Positions 25,298 to 37,405 of a DNA stretch of 64,000 bases are shown in pieces; position 1 is the first letter of the stretch, and each line of letters begins with the position of its first letter. This stretch comes from Doryteuthis pealeii (Eukaryota > Mollusca > Cephalopoda > Myopsida > Loliginidae), in the NCBI GenBank assembly GCA_023376005.1, contig CM042160.1, forward strand, positions 79,408,809 through 79,472,808, read 5' to 3'. Position numbers and translations under genes: made by a program. The notes under the pieces are model-generated. The model was not told the origin of the DNA. It did not search any database and was given only the letters and a program-made list of their open reading frames with translations.

Positions 25298-25757
25298 ACT
25301 GGCAGGACCTGTGGATATAGCACAGTATGATGATTTAATTATTACAACATTTGATATATTTATTTAAGAGCTATTGCATAATAGTTTAATATATAAAAAA
25401 TATAATAATCTTCAACTCTCTCTCATACTTTTTTCTTTCTTTCCTTCTTTTCATTTTTTCATTCTGATCAATTGAAACAGATTAGTGTTATTGATTCTGT
25501 GTACACACCCCCCTCTCTCTATCTTTCCCCTACTCTTTCCCCTACTCTTTCTTTTTCTTATTATATTTTTTCTGTGTAGCATGTCCTTTTTCTTAATGGT
25601 CCATTATTTAGCTGAGTTGATGACACTTATAAGAATTCAGTGGATAAACCACACCAAATAATCAGGATTTACATTTTTGAAATTCATCCAAAATGATTTG
25701 GACGGTTTGATTTTTAATCAGTGTGTGTTGTAAGATGATAATGGTCGTACAATTAAG
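25298..25757 (-). mobile_element. Helitron-like family H1, minus strand
   Basis: The 3' end is present (reverse complement ...CCACAGGTCCTGCCAG before T); the 5' end is missing. The body matches the other H1 copies. Confidence 0.68.
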
Positions 25758-25764
25758 TTCACTT

Positions 25765-26405
25765 CTCATTGTTCCCATCACAGAATTTTGTCACTTCTAA
25801 CAGTTCTGTCGGCTGAGGGCTTTAGAATACACCTACTGTACATCTGCAGAGAGATAAGCCCCCACCCCACTCCCCAAAGAGGTCATTTGTTGGTTGTGGG
25901 TGGTGACCTATGGTGCTTAAGCATTGGGACCCTGGTATCTTAGCAGTCCATGACATGCAACACTCTGCATTGTGCCTTACTTAAGCTAGATGGGTGGTCA
26001 GAGAAGCCGCCTCCAATCAATCGGCTGGCCATGTCAAGCCCTAACACCTATATGATTGTCCCAATCCTATAGTTCTTATGGCAAACCCCAAACCCTTTTC
26101 ATCATATACGAGCTTGAAGATGGTGGCTTAATGTACTGTGCATGATGTTAAAATCTATCTGATGGTGAAGTTCCAATTTTGGAGTTATGGGAATATGGCA
26201 AACCCCTTTATCACTATTATTCCCAGGTCAACTCTGACCTGGAGTGGTAGTACCTGTTAGGGTCCCATCTATTGGTTAATTAGAAAAAAATTAGTTTAAA
26301 AAAAATGTTTAGAAAAAATTGAGTACCCATCAAGAATGAATCAAACAAAACATCTTTGGTATAAGATAACCCAACAAGAGTTGACATGCCATAAAATCCA
26401 ACCAA
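25765..26405 (+). repeat. Composite interspersed repeat, family D
   Basis: Collinear with 4500-5100: tagaatacac..actg, gacatgcaacactc, tcaatcggctggccatgtc, gagtggtagtacctgttagg, ending aacccaacaagagttgacat then gccataaaatccaacc. It ends about 45 bp before the exon 3 acceptor. Confidence 0.7.
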
Positions 26406-26448
26406 CCAGCCAACAACAACTTCTGACATTTTCTTTTCTATTTTTCAG

Positions 26449-27083
26449 CCCGAGAAGAACTTGCCAAAATTCTGGAGCATCAGGGTCTCGAGGAAATAAT
26501 TGACTACAGTCGATTAGAACAGGTTGCATTTCTCCTGGCAGAACGTGCCCAATTGTTGGATGAACTGGAGGTACTGCAAGAGCAAAAGAAATCTCCAGTG
26601 ACAGATGTCAGCATTCAGGTTGATGATGAAGATGATGAATTCAATCAAATTCCTCTCAGCCCAAATAAAACAACGTTATCAGGAAATTTGACCAACAAAG
26701 ATGAAAATATTATTGAAGAACTTTCGGAAGAAGAAGAAAATCCTGCTTTGAACAAAATCCATGTCATTGACCAGGATAATGGAAGTGGGATTATTTCTTG
26801 TAGAGTTGTGTCCAAGTCGACCAGTACTGAAGATTTGGATGTGGTTCCATCAAAAGAATTTTTGGATGCGTCAACTTGTGTGGATGATTTGTTGGAATTG
26901 GATGGGGATTTACAGAAACTCTTGGAGAAGGAACGAAAAGAATTTGAAGACCAACTTCAAAAACAGCATGAATTCTGGCAGATGAATGAGAAAAAACTAA
27001 AAGATGAACACGAAGAAGAAGTCAACACCGTTCTTGAAGAGAATGAAAGACTTGAAGAAGAATTGTCTGAAACGAGATTGAAG
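26449..27083 (+). CDS. Coiled-coil gene, exon 3 (largest visible exon, acidic linker)
   Basis: This 635-nt exon is entered in phase 1 and left in phase 0 (aag|gtttgt). It encodes REELAKILEHQGLEEIIDYS, a helical segment LEQVAFLLAERAQLLDELEV, then about 110 residues of acidic, Ser/Thr-rich linker (DDEDDEF, EELSEEEEN, SKSTSTEDLD). Coiled coil resumes from LLELDGDLQKLLEKERKEFE to LEEELSETRLK. Reading through the donor would add residues and stop at 27129-27131. The linker is where phosphorylation or partner binding would be expected, but that is inference. Confidence 0.9.
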
Positions 27084-27564
27084 GTTTGTTTTCAAATTCT
27101 CTTTCTTCTCTTCTGCTCTCGACTTATATAATTATTTTACACATTTCTTTTCTGTGAGGTTCAAACAGTTTGAAAAGAAAAATAAGGAATCATGAAATGA
27201 TTTTGACATTCGAATTAACACTTTATAATATGGACTATTTGGTCATTTTAATAACAAATTGAAGAAATGAACACAATGAATTCATTTCATATTGACTTGG
27301 TCCATCAATTAGAAAGTTTTTGTTTTAATGATGGAATAGGAAATTGGAAAGATCACCCCGATTTACACATCTTATCTGTTGTATCTATACATATCTTTTA
27401 GGAAATCTGTTTGGGGAAAATAATATTCTAAGAGTTTAATTTTTGGAGAGTGGGGTTCTCTTGGATTGCTTAAAGATTATTGTTATAAAATATAAAAATC
27501 CAGGATGGTGGAATATTATTCTGGATATAAAAACTTGATTCTATAAATAGCACCATTTTTTCCA

Positions 27565-27568
27565 TGCT

Positions 27569-27616
<48 letters not shown>

Positions 27617-27617
27617 G
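27565..27617. repeat. (CA)n(GA)n microsatellite
   Basis: CA array followed by GA array. Confidence 0.93.
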
Positions 27618-27739
27618 TCAATTCAAAATTATATCCTATCCCTTATAGAAGATGGTAACATAATAATTAACCTTTAATCTAAAAAACAAAAAATAGCAGT
27701 TGTAAAACCTGTACTACTTGCCAGGCATATTGTCTTTTA

Positions 27740-27770
<31 letters not shown>

Positions 27771-27780
27771 ATAAAGTTAT

Positions 27781-28065
27781 AGAGGCACATGGTATAATGG
27801 TTAAAGTTATGGGAAATGGACTCGTCGCCCTGAGTTCAAATCCTGGATGTGGTAATTGTATTTCACTTAGTGCTAATACTGTTGGGAAAGGTATGAATCC
27901 TACTCTCTCTCTAGCTATGGGTAAATAGTAAGGCAGATTGGGCTCTTTAACCTTGGTTAGGCAACCGGTCTAGGAGAAGGAAAACTCTGAATTCAAACCT
28001 GTTGAACACCGCTTAAGAAATTGACATTGTGTCACATTCTGCTTGTGCGGAGGGGTTGGTAAATA
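27781..28065 (+). mobile_element. tRNA-derived SINE, family S2, most complete copy
   Basis: A box atggtataatggttaaag and B box gagttcaaatcctgg are about 40 bp apart in a tRNA-like head (27783-27853). The body includes gggaaaggtatgaatcc and aggcaaccggtctaggagaa, and it ends tgcggaggggttggtaaata, grading into a TA array. Not an intact tRNA gene. Confidence 0.85.
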
Positions 28066-28066
28066 A

Positions 28067-28101
<35 letters not shown>

Positions 28102-28108
28102 ATATATA
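28066..28108. repeat. (TA)n microsatellite at SINE tail
   Basis: TA array that continues directly from the S2 tail. Confidence 0.93.
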
Positions 28109-28461
28109 AGTGTTCAATGTCATTGACAAAGCATATATATCCCAGTTTGAAAAATTGCACAGGCGAGAAACTGACAGTCACTAAGTGCCATTGACTTTAT
28201 ATCTTTGCTGCTCTAACTTATATAGATATATAAGATACAGAGTCAACAGTGCTTGATGACTCTTAGTTTCTCAACCATGTGATCATCAGACCAAGAAGTT
28301 TCCACATGGTAGATATTCCTTGAAATACTCTTGTGTTTAGTAGGAATTTGTTTTCATGTCTAGATTTTGATATAAGTTCTGATTGTTCATTTAGAAGTTT
28401 GTTTTGTTCTAGAATGGCAATTATGGCTATTTTTATTCTAGACAAAGATTACAGTGTTTTG

Positions 28462-28500
28462 AATTGTTGTTCTAAGCTGCACCAGCTTAGAACAACAATT
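28462..28500. repeat. Perfect 18-bp inverted repeat
   Basis: aattgttgttctaagctg, loop cac, then the exact reverse complement. It sits in a T-rich intron region without a recognised element. Confidence 0.9.
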
Positions 28501-29146
28501 TCTTACTTTCCAGGTTAATTTTTGCTGTGTTTTAGTTTGATTTTTTTTTAGGTCCCACAAGTGTCTAAAAGGTGTGTGCTGTATTTGTATTTTCTATTTG
28601 TTAAATGATGTTTTGTGTGCATAGCTCCTCTGTTTACGGGGGCCTTTTGTTACTCCTATATATTTTTTGTGTCATTATGGGGACTTTGTATACAATGTAT
28701 GTTTTTGTTTTTTTAATGTTTGCATTGTGTTATAGATGTTTTTGTGTTTTTATCATTAGTAGTATATTTTCAATGTAACAGCAGCCAAGTTTTTGTATAT
28801 TTTTATTGAATATTTTGTGTAGTTTGTTTTTTTGTTCATTTATTAGTTTTATAAATATTTCCCTACATTAGTTTTTACATTTTTATTGTACAATGAATTG
28901 AACCAAATAATTTTTATTTTTACTTTGTTTTGTTTTTGTTCTAATGGATGTTAGTTTTCAAAGAAACAGCACTAAATAACAATGGATTCTCTGACAAACT
29001 TACAGGAAGCCATGTTGCTGCAACAAGTTTTAAAAAATAAAACCTCAACAGATTATTTATTTTTATAAACTAATTATCCTCATTTGATCATTTAATGAAA
29101 CATTAATAATTACAGTTTGTCAAGCTGAAGATGTAAAATAATTATA

Positions 29147-29634
29147 CTAGCATGACTTATGGATATACTACAGTATAATTCAGTTTTTACAATGTTTGAT
29201 ATGTTTACTTCAGAGCTATTGCTAAAAAGTTCAATATGTAAAAAGTATAATAATCTTGATTTAAATCTCTGACACTCTTTTTATTTATTTCTTTCCTTTT
29301 CATCTTTTCATTATGTATGATTGAAATAGATTAGTGTTATCACTTCCGAGTGCTCACCCCCTCTCTCTATCTTTCCTCTATTCTCTTTTTTTTTCTTATA
29401 TTTTTTCTGTGTAGCATGTCCTTTTTATTCCCTTTCTTTCTTTATAATAAAAACAGAATGGTCCATTATTTAGCTGAGGTGACGATACTCATAAGAAATA
29501 AGAATTTGGCAGATAAGCAACACCAGATAATCGGGATTTACATCTTTTTATTTAATCTTGGATGATTTTGACAGTTATTTTGAACCAGATGATAACGGTC
29601 ATAGAATTAAGGAACACGAGTATTAATATATATT
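29147..29634 (-). mobile_element. Helitron-like family H1, minus strand
   Basis: Reverse complement ends ...cataagtcatgCTAG before T and begins near TATATATTAATACTCG. Hairpin decayed. Confidence 0.7.
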
Positions 29635-30466
29635 ATTATTGTTTGATTAGAACAAGCAGTAATAAAAAAACAAAAAAAAAAACAAAAAAACAAGTAAATT
29701 CATATATCTCAAAAGCAGCATTTCTCAACGTTTATCCTTGTGAAACCATTGAAATAGTTTTAATGTTTCATGGAAGCCTTGAATAAAAATCATCTAGACT
29801 TTTCTAAATCCATTTACCAATGATTATTATATTTTGAATAAAATAAGAGGATGAATCCTTATTATGATAACCAAGGATTTTCCAACAATATGACGTACAT
29901 GTAGAGTAAAATTACAAATATGAAATTAAATAAAAATTACTCAAAACTGCCTTAACCCATTTATTACTGTTTCTTGTAGATCACCAGTTGAGAAACACTG
30001 CTCTAAAGCGTCTCTCTTAAATTTAAGAAATATTTCTCTACAAAATTAAAATTTTTCACAGATCTTCAGAAAATGATGTAAAATCCAAATTGGTAAATTT
30101 CTTTTATGTAGATTTACCTTTTATGACTTTTAAGTTACCAATTTTTATTAAAAAAAAACAAAAAAAAACATAGTAAAATAACCAGTTGTAATCAAAGTCT
30201 TGATCTATTTACCCAGTGTAGGTGAGTACTTCAGCTAGTACACTTACAAATGGCAAATGGACTTTTAATTAAATTCATTCTTATTCAAATGTTTTGTAAA
30301 ACAATCATTAAAACATTCTAAAAGAAAACAGATCTTATTTATTGGCTCAGACACAAGGAAAAGTATTGAATTCATTTTCAGATCGTCTATCAAACAATTT
30401 GTTGTGATTTTATGATTCAGTTAAACCTAAGTTTTATATTTTATGAGCTGGTCAGTTCAAATATAA

Positions 30467-30971
30467 TCTTATTATAATAGAGATTTGGTGTCTGTCTGTA
30501 ACCAAAACTATGTCACAGTTTACATAACAATACCCTCAGGTATTGTGTAAGTTTATCAATGAGTCTTTAATTTATAGTAAAAATCGAATAGAATAAATAA
30601 ATCTTATTGATTGATGATGTCTCTATGAAAATCTGAATTAGATTTGCCTCAAAACAGCCCATGTTATTAGTACATTTAAAACCCTGTAATATGTCTTATA
30701 TATATATCACTAAGAAATAAAGGTTTACATGATATATGGTGTGGTTAATTTGCATACTGGTTTTAACAAAACTGGGTTTAATAAATAATTACTTGGTGTT
30801 ATTGATCTCTAATATTATTGTTTTGTTTCTCAAACCAATTAAGATGTAATTAAAATAAGTTTAATGTTTTTATAGACGTTCTTATTTAATTTCATTGGTC
30901 TATCTAATTTAATATATTTCATTGCATTAAAACTTAAATACTTATGCCTGGAGGGTGCATATTCTTGCTAG
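30467..30971 (+). mobile_element. Helitron-like non-autonomous element, family H3, copy 1
   Basis: The 505-bp element starts TCTTATTATAATAGAGATTT after an A, contains tgtctgtctgtaaccaaaac, and ends gggtgcatattcttgCTAG before T. Copies are at 62983-63466 (CTAA|T) and, inverted and 3'-truncated, at 43395-43899. Confidence 0.75.
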
Positions 30972-31105
30972 TTTGTACAATAAACATAAATACATCTGTG
31001 TATATATATATATATGAACATAATGGTTTAGCAGTTAGTTTGTAGCCTGGTAAACTTAATAGCTGAATTATATCTGAAATTTTCACTGTATAATGTTGTT
31101 ATATT

Positions 31106-31107
<2 letters not shown>

Positions 31108-31143
<36 letters not shown>
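31108..31143. repeat. (TA)n microsatellite
   Basis: TA array on one side of the inverted S1 SINE. Confidence 0.95.
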
Positions 31144-31144
<1 letters not shown>

Positions 31145-31149
31145 CAAAG

Positions 31150-31402
31150 TAAAAGTAAAGTCGTTGGGGTGGCCTAATGTCGGTATCAGCCAATCAGCGA
31201 GGGAGTCTATCCCCTTTTCACTGACGTTAGATCAAGGAGATTATCTTAGCATCTGAGGTGGAGCGCCACACCTACCATCAGCTCCTTACTTTACCGCACA
31301 TATCCCTGTGCTATTCATACGCTGAGTTGGCGAGGGCCAGTATCGAACTAGGAACCTTGTGGTTTCTAGTTGAATGCTCTACTGACTGAGCTAACCCGGC
31401 CC
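31150..31402 (-). mobile_element. tRNA-derived SINE, family S1, minus strand
   Basis: Full-length inverse of the copy at 6210, from gggccgggttagctcagtc (B/A box head at the right) to taaagtcgttggggtggcc at the left. TA arrays flank it on both sides. Confidence 0.85.

Positions 31403-31478
<76 letters not shown>
31403..31478. repeat. (TA)n microsatellite
   Basis: TA array on the other side of the S1 SINE. Confidence 0.95.
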
Positions 31479-31480
<2 letters not shown>

Positions 31481-31820
31481 CAAATTATTTATAATGATGA
31501 TTAAAATGAATAAATGATGCGGCCTTTTAACATTTTTGTCGTCCTGGACTCATGCCCTAATTTACGCTATGTTATTATTTGTTGGTATCAGGTGTAATTT
31601 TGGACAAACAGATGTTTTTCAAGTCGTGTTTCTCAGTTTTTATTGGTAAATTAATGTAAATATTTTAAAATGAGTCCCAAGCCATTTATTGGCAAATCAA
31701 TTTACATATTTTATAACCCCCCCTCCCTCCTTGTTTAAAATAAATGTTTTTTTTTATTGAATTTGTATAAATCACAAATTCAACCCCCCCACCAAACGTA
31801 AGTAAATATAATTCTGTATA

Positions 31821-32214
31821 TCTATTAATAATGAAGATTTGCTTCCAGTTTTTGTCTGTAACAAAAACTATGTCACTGCTTACGTCACATTACCCAAAAT
31901 CGTCATAACATAGAATAAATACACTTAAAATTTGAACATGCAACATTAGACAGTCCTCATTGTTTTTTAAAACAAGTTTTAATAAATACATGACTGGTAT
32001 TATATATCTATATATAGTTTGTTTTATTTTAATACATATTTAAAGTTTACATTTCAAATTGTTTTATTTTTTAATCCTTAAATGAATTTGATGATTTTAC
32101 TTACTTAGGGTACAAACTCGCTGACATTGAATTTTTTACTCCCACCCCTCAGGCAATATGTTTCAAAAATCTATTTTTACATCGCCCAGAGGGTATTTTT
32201 CTATTTTGTACTAG
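31821..32214 (+). mobile_element. Helitron-like family H4, copy 2
   Basis: Starts TCTATTAATAATGAAGATTT after an A and ends ctattttgtaCTAG before T. The GC-rich fold near the end is cgcccagaggg. Confidence 0.74.
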
Positions 32215-32399
32215 TAAGTATAATATTAACTAATTTTGTGGAGAATTTTTCTAACTTGTGTTTTGTTCCCATCCATACATGTAAAAGCAAGAAACACAAC
32301 TTGGAATATATCTACGTTTGGCTGATATTTCTGATATCTTCAAAGCCAATCTTATGCTTGATGTAAGCAAATAAAAACATAGCGTAAATTAGGACAGGA

Positions 32400-33742
32400 G
32401 TCCATGACAACAAAATGTAGAAAGAACCAAATGATGTTTATCCATCAGTATCAATGACAACCATTTTAACTCAGCCAAATCATTTTACGAGGTGATTTTT
32501 TTTTTGTTTATTGTGGTGAACGATTGTCTAGAACCAACACCACATCTTTTTTGGATGAGGTGAAAACAAAAGAATCATCTAGCGATGTGTTGGGAATTTA
32601 TTAACATAATTCCACACAAAAAGAGACTTACCTTTTTATCTCCATAAAGCATAGGTACTCATCTTCATATATTCAATGCAAGATACTTTAAACTTGAACA
32701 ACAAGGCAAAACTTCGGGACAACTTTTCCTGACACATGAGGTGTTTGTTTTTATTAATGGGGACTAACTAAAAGAAAAAGCTAAGGGCAGATAACCTGGC
32801 TCCTATTCGCAAAAAGGGTATGGTGATAGGTAGGGCTGTTTGATGTCAATATTTAATAAAAGTGTTCAAAAATTTAAAACCATAAAACAATCAAGCCCAT
32901 GGCATAGAAGACAAAACTCTTGATTAAACAAACAAAATTGTATTAACAAAATGTATACAAAAAGGCAGCATTGAATACTGGGCGAGGTTCAGCCAAAAGT
33001 TCTTTTTTTAAAGTTCAATGTAAAATGTAAGATAATATTTTACAATTCACAATATGAGAAAGAACGTTTAAAGTTTTTAGGTCCAATCATCAGTCAAGTA
33101 ATATTTGTACTGATATTTAGTTTGTCTCTTAAAGTGATGATTATTTAAAGAGAGAGATAGATAGATAGATAGATAGTTTGTACCTTCTGCATTAAAAATT
33201 ATTAAAATATGTGACAAGGATTCTCTTAGGCAGGCAAAATCTTTCTGCTTGAAAATGAAAAAGTCGGAGTATTTATAGAATCCAGGTAGGCTACGTGGGG
33301 CTCCACTCAATAATTTTTCTTATTAGGCGGGAACGCCTCTGATTGGTTGAATTTTACGAATTTTATTTTAAATTTTATTTTTTACTAGGGTGCACGATCC
33401 CCATGCACAAACTACTTATTTTTGTCATTCGATCTCTGTCTGTTGAAGCGAGAACTTCCGGCTCGCCACAAGGGATTCAGAGCAGATAACTCTGACCTGT
33501 CAGTTATTATTATCAGTGACTTTTACCAAGTACTGACTAAAGTGAATATCAACACAGTGTGCCACTGATTCTCATGATCAACACTTCTCAGGTTATTCAT
33601 TCCGTTTTCCTTCTCCCTGGCCGGATGAACTTCTCCCTGATCGGATGAACTCTGAGTATTTATTTGGTGAGGATGTTATCCTCCAAAAATGAAGCTACAA
33701 AAATACCGTTTTTTGAGTTAATATTGTTGCATTTTGTTTCAG
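32400..33742. other. Intron part without recognised repeats; promoter-like stretch at 33290-33660
   Basis: Mostly unique-looking sequence with a short (ATAG)n at 33150-33176. From 33290 to 33660 the GC content rises, with gattggtt (an inverted CCAAT-like box) and tctccctggccgg/tctccctgatcgg direct repeats. It could be a solo LTR or an internal promoter just upstream of exon 4; evidence is weak. Confidence 0.3.
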
Positions 33743-33848
33743 ATGGAAAAATTTGAAGTACAAGTTGAAGAACAGAAGAAAAAAGTTGACACTTTGACAA
33801 AACAATTACAACAAGGAAAAAGTGAAAAAACTGAAGAACCAGAAAAAG
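33743..33848 (+). CDS. Coiled-coil gene, exon 4
   Basis: This 106-nt exon encodes MEKFEVQVEEQKKKVDTLTK followed by QLQQGKSEKTEEPEK and leaves in phase 1 (aaag|gtttga). The acceptor is ttttgtttcag. The Met is in frame with the preceding exon, so it is not necessarily a start, although a promoter-like stretch lies just upstream (33290-33660). The charge pattern is that of a short coiled-coil segment ending in a Lys/Glu-rich tail. Confidence 0.8.
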
Positions 33849-34069
33849 GTTTGATATTTGTTATTCAATTAAAGATACACTGCTTTTTCTATTAAGTTGA
33901 CGATAGAGAAAAGTAATTGTTATTTAATGTAAGGAGTATAATAATAATCATTATCATTTCACTGTGGTTGTTTTTTTTTTTTTTTTGTTTTTTTAAGGGG
34001 TGGTGTTTTTATTGCAAGCAATTTTATGGTTTCAATTAGATAATAATATTTTTGTGTGCAATCAATTTT

Positions 34070-34165
34070 GGAGAAGAAACACTCTGAATTCAAACATGTT
34101 AAACTCCGCTTAAGAAATTGACCTTGTGTCACTTCCTGCTTGTGCAGAGGGGTTGGGTAAATATA
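34070..34165 (+). mobile_element. tRNA-derived SINE S2, 3' fragment
   Basis: gaagaaacactctgaattca to tgcagaggggttgggtaaat, the common S2 3' end. Confidence 0.6.
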
Positions 34166-35113
34166 TATAACAGAAAATAGTTAAATGTTTTTTTAAACAT
34201 AACAATATTTGTTTTTATTTCTTACTGACAATGATACAGGAGGATTTGTTTGGATCAGACATTTAATGTTCACATGTGAACATGTTGTCAAGCAGACATT
34301 TTGTTTTTTATTTATTGAAGAGTCAATTGTTTGGTAGGGGAGATAACTCTTCCCTAATAAATGTAAACAAAAATAATTAGTATATAATAGTGAATTTTCA
34401 CATTTATTATGTCATGTGTAAGTAAAAGTATCTATAAAATGTATAAAATTTTCCAGCATCTTTTTATAAAAGAAAAAGACAAAAACTCTTTTTTTATGGC
34501 ATACTTACATAGCATTTATGCCAAGTGGGTGAGAAATACTAACAGATTAGTTCCAGGAGATCTTTCACCCAGGCAGCACCTACCACCTCATCTCAAGGGA
34601 TAAGGGCTGAATTTATTGACTTGAACTGCCCTTGTAGGTAAATGTTGATAGAAATAAACAATTTAAAAAAATGTTGCATGGGAATTTTGATTCCTTGAAT
34701 GAACCTGATATTAAACCAACTTAGGAGTCAAATAAAAAGATATTTGTATTAAATAAAACTGAAAAAAAACCCCAAACATTTTAAACAACTACACAAAAAA
34801 ATATGAATGTATGATGAACTTAATTAAATTAATTACTTAACCTTTAGGCATAAAATAACCCTAGATTGGTTGAAATGACATTAAAATCAATCAATCATTT
34901 ACTTTTAGTCCTTCACTATTTCAGTTCTATTGTCTTTGCTAAAAAAAACAAATTTTGAATAATTCTTCAATAAAAGTGACATTTTATAAACATTATTTTT
35001 CTTTTTGTTAATGATTTCTTTAAATTATTTTGAATCTTTGTAAAACATTTTCAATGTTGACTTTTTAAAGTGAATTATAAACTTAATGTATTTTGTCTGT
35101 TTTTGTTATATAC

Positions 35114-35420
35114 CATCCTACCTATGAACATTAATGGGTATGTCCCATCCTCATATACCTACCTATGAACATAAATGGGTATGTCCCATCCTCATGCATA
35201 AATGGGTATGTCCCATCCTCATATACCCTACCTATGAACATAAATGGGTATGTCCCATCCTCATCCCCATCCTCATATACCCTACCTATAACATAAATGG
35301 GTATGTCCCCATATGAACATAAATGGGTATGTATGTCCCATCCTCATGAACATAAATGGGTATGTCCCCATCCTCATATACCTACCTATGGGGTATGTCC
35401 CCATGTATATATATTACCTA
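35114..35420. repeat. Minisatellite, about 41-bp unit
   Basis: Tandem units containing gaacataaatgggtatgtcc and catcctcatatacc, about seven copies with deletions, in the intron before exon 5. Confidence 0.92.
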
Positions 35421-35563
35421 TGAACATACAACCTTGGGTGAGTATTGTATTTTGTTCTAAAGATTCTATTTAATTTCCAACCTCCGTTTGGTTATTTCTT
35501 GTTTAGCAACTTTTGTTTGGTTATAACAATTTTTTAGATATTTTTTCTGTTGTGTTTTTTTAG

Positions 35564-35715
35564 TTACTTCAAGTCCTGGATTAACGGTGAGACGATCAAG
35601 TGATGTTGCTCTGCGAAAAGTCATTGAAGATAAAACCAAAGTTGAAATGGAATTAATGGCCATGAAATCACAACTTAAAAATCTGGAACATGAAAACAAA
35701 ACTGTTAAATCACAG
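35564..35715 (+). CDS. Coiled-coil gene, exon 5
   Basis: This 152-nt exon completes a Val codon, then reads TSSPGLTVRRSSDVALRKVI, EDKTKVEMELMAMKSQLKNL and EHENKTVKSQ. The acceptor is tgtttttttag and the donor is cag|gtgagg. A short Ser/Pro/Arg stretch (RRSS, a basophilic-kinase-like motif) precedes renewed coiled coil. A small palindromic element sits 15 bp after the donor. Confidence 0.85.
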
Positions 35716-35730
35716 GTGAGGAGAAAATAT

Positions 35731-35810
35731 CATCTCTGTCCCATAATAGTTGGTACATTTTGTGTATAAAATTTCTATGCTGATGTACCAACTATTATGG
35801 GACAGAGGTG
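35731..35810. mobile_element. 80-bp palindromic mini-element
   Basis: Arms of 27 bp (35731-35757 and 35784-35810) are inverted copies with one mismatch: catctctgtcccataatagt and its inverse. It starts 15 bp after the exon 5 donor. Confidence 0.75.
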
Positions 35811-35879
35811 GTTATCTTAATTTTGTTTTACCAATTAAGGTAAAAATACATTTTATGTCAGAATTGTTATCCTTTATTG

Positions 35880-36330
35880 TATCATCATCATCATCATCAA
35901 CATCATCGAGTCGTGCTGACCGCACCAATATCCATGACTCTCTCTCTCTTTCTAACCATCCCTATCAGGTCCTCCATGCAGCATCCAGAATCTGCACAGA
36001 GTTGATTGATATAGGTTTTTGCTGGTTAATCTACACTGGTGTGTTCATGTGTAGGTGTCCATAGGCGAATGTAATTTATGAGTTCATCCTTGCTTCTCCA
36101 GCAGTGTCCAGCAAATCTTGTTCATCTTCCTCAGATGGTTTGTGTGATAGGGGGCGAGTGGCCATACAGCTGCTTTCTTGTGGGGCTGCTGTTTCCAAGA
36201 TCTGTTCAAGGCAGCATGTAGTATCCTTGGGTAGTTCTATTCTAAGTGCTTCATTAGAGTCCTAGTAGTACAGCCATACGGTAGCACTTACGCTGCTACA
36301 GCTTGGAAGAATTTTCACTTTATCTTATCA
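35880..36330. other. GC-richer intronic stretch, possible decayed repeat
   Basis: From the (ATC)n at 35880 to about 36330 the sequence is less AT-rich and resembles transposon-derived DNA, but it has no second copy in the window and no readable ORF. Unidentified. Confidence 0.3.
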
Positions 36331-37260
36331 GTGAGGTCAGATTTTCATATAATTGATTATCTGTCTATAGCAGTCCTTTGTTTCAATCAGTTATTTGGAT
36401 CACTTTGGATCAGTTAAAGTTATAAAGAATTTAGAAGTCTATTGCTTGTCTTTTATTAGTTTCTTTGTTTATTTTTAATGGCATATCAACCTCTGTGGGT
36501 TATTTAATACCAAAGCCATCCTTGTAGAAGAACAGTAGTGGTACAATTTAACCTATAGGTGGGAGGAAGACAAGGGTTCATACCTTTTCTAAGGATATCA
36601 GTCCAAAGGTTTAATGGCATATCAACCTTTGTGGCTTATCTAATGCTAAATCCATCCTTGTAGAAGAACAGTAGTGGTATATTTAAGCCATGGGTGAGTC
36701 AAAGAAGGGGGTTCATACCTTTCCCAAGGATATTAGTCCAAAAGTGAATGTAATAATATGACTGGAGTTCGCTTGTGACAATGTCACAGTCCAGCATGTT
36801 AACCACTATGCCATGGAGACTGACCCCCCACCACCACCACACCCCTCATCTTTAACGGCAGAAAAAAAACTTATTTGATTAAATTAGTTGATTCCACTTT
36901 TCATTGTTACTTATTGTCATAGCAAACTTAAAAGGGTTACTTTTAATGGTGTGCATGTTAGAAGTCAGATATGTTTACCCTTGTGATGGTATTGATTTGG
37001 TAATCCTCATTTAGGTACTATACTGCAGATGAAGTAACAAGAAGAAAACACAAATCTATGATGTATTATAAATAATAAATTGCTGTATCACTATTTACTT
37101 AAAGGTTTCCTTTGTTGGCTTTTTCTTCTTTTCCCCAGAAAAAAAAAAAGTGGTAAACTGAAAATAAATGTTGGTTTAATATATTCTGATTGCAATGGCG
37201 ACTCATATTGTTGGGAGGGAGCCAAGTTAGTTGGGATAGATCCGTCAGGATTTTTCTGTT

Positions 37261-37405
37261 TATAAACTTTTTCTCTAGGAGAGACTTTCTCACTCATTCT
37301 CACTATCACTCTCTTGCTTTCTCTCTCTCTCTTTCATTCACTCTTACTCTCTCTCACACACTCTCACTCTCTCACCCTCACTCTCTCTCACTCTCTCTCT
37401 ATACA
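37261..37405. repeat. (CT)n/(CACT)n-rich tract
   Basis: Imperfect pyrimidine-rich tandem tract with ctctcact units. Confidence 0.88.

Noticed and set aside
27783..27853. Possible tRNA gene with ggttcaaatcc-like B box
   Set aside because: It is the head of SINE family S2, repeated elsewhere in the window, without intact cloverleaf pairing.
34266..34283. 18-bp perfect palindrome atgttcacatgtgaacat
   Set aside because: Short enough to occur by chance in AT-rich DNA at this scale; no supporting context.
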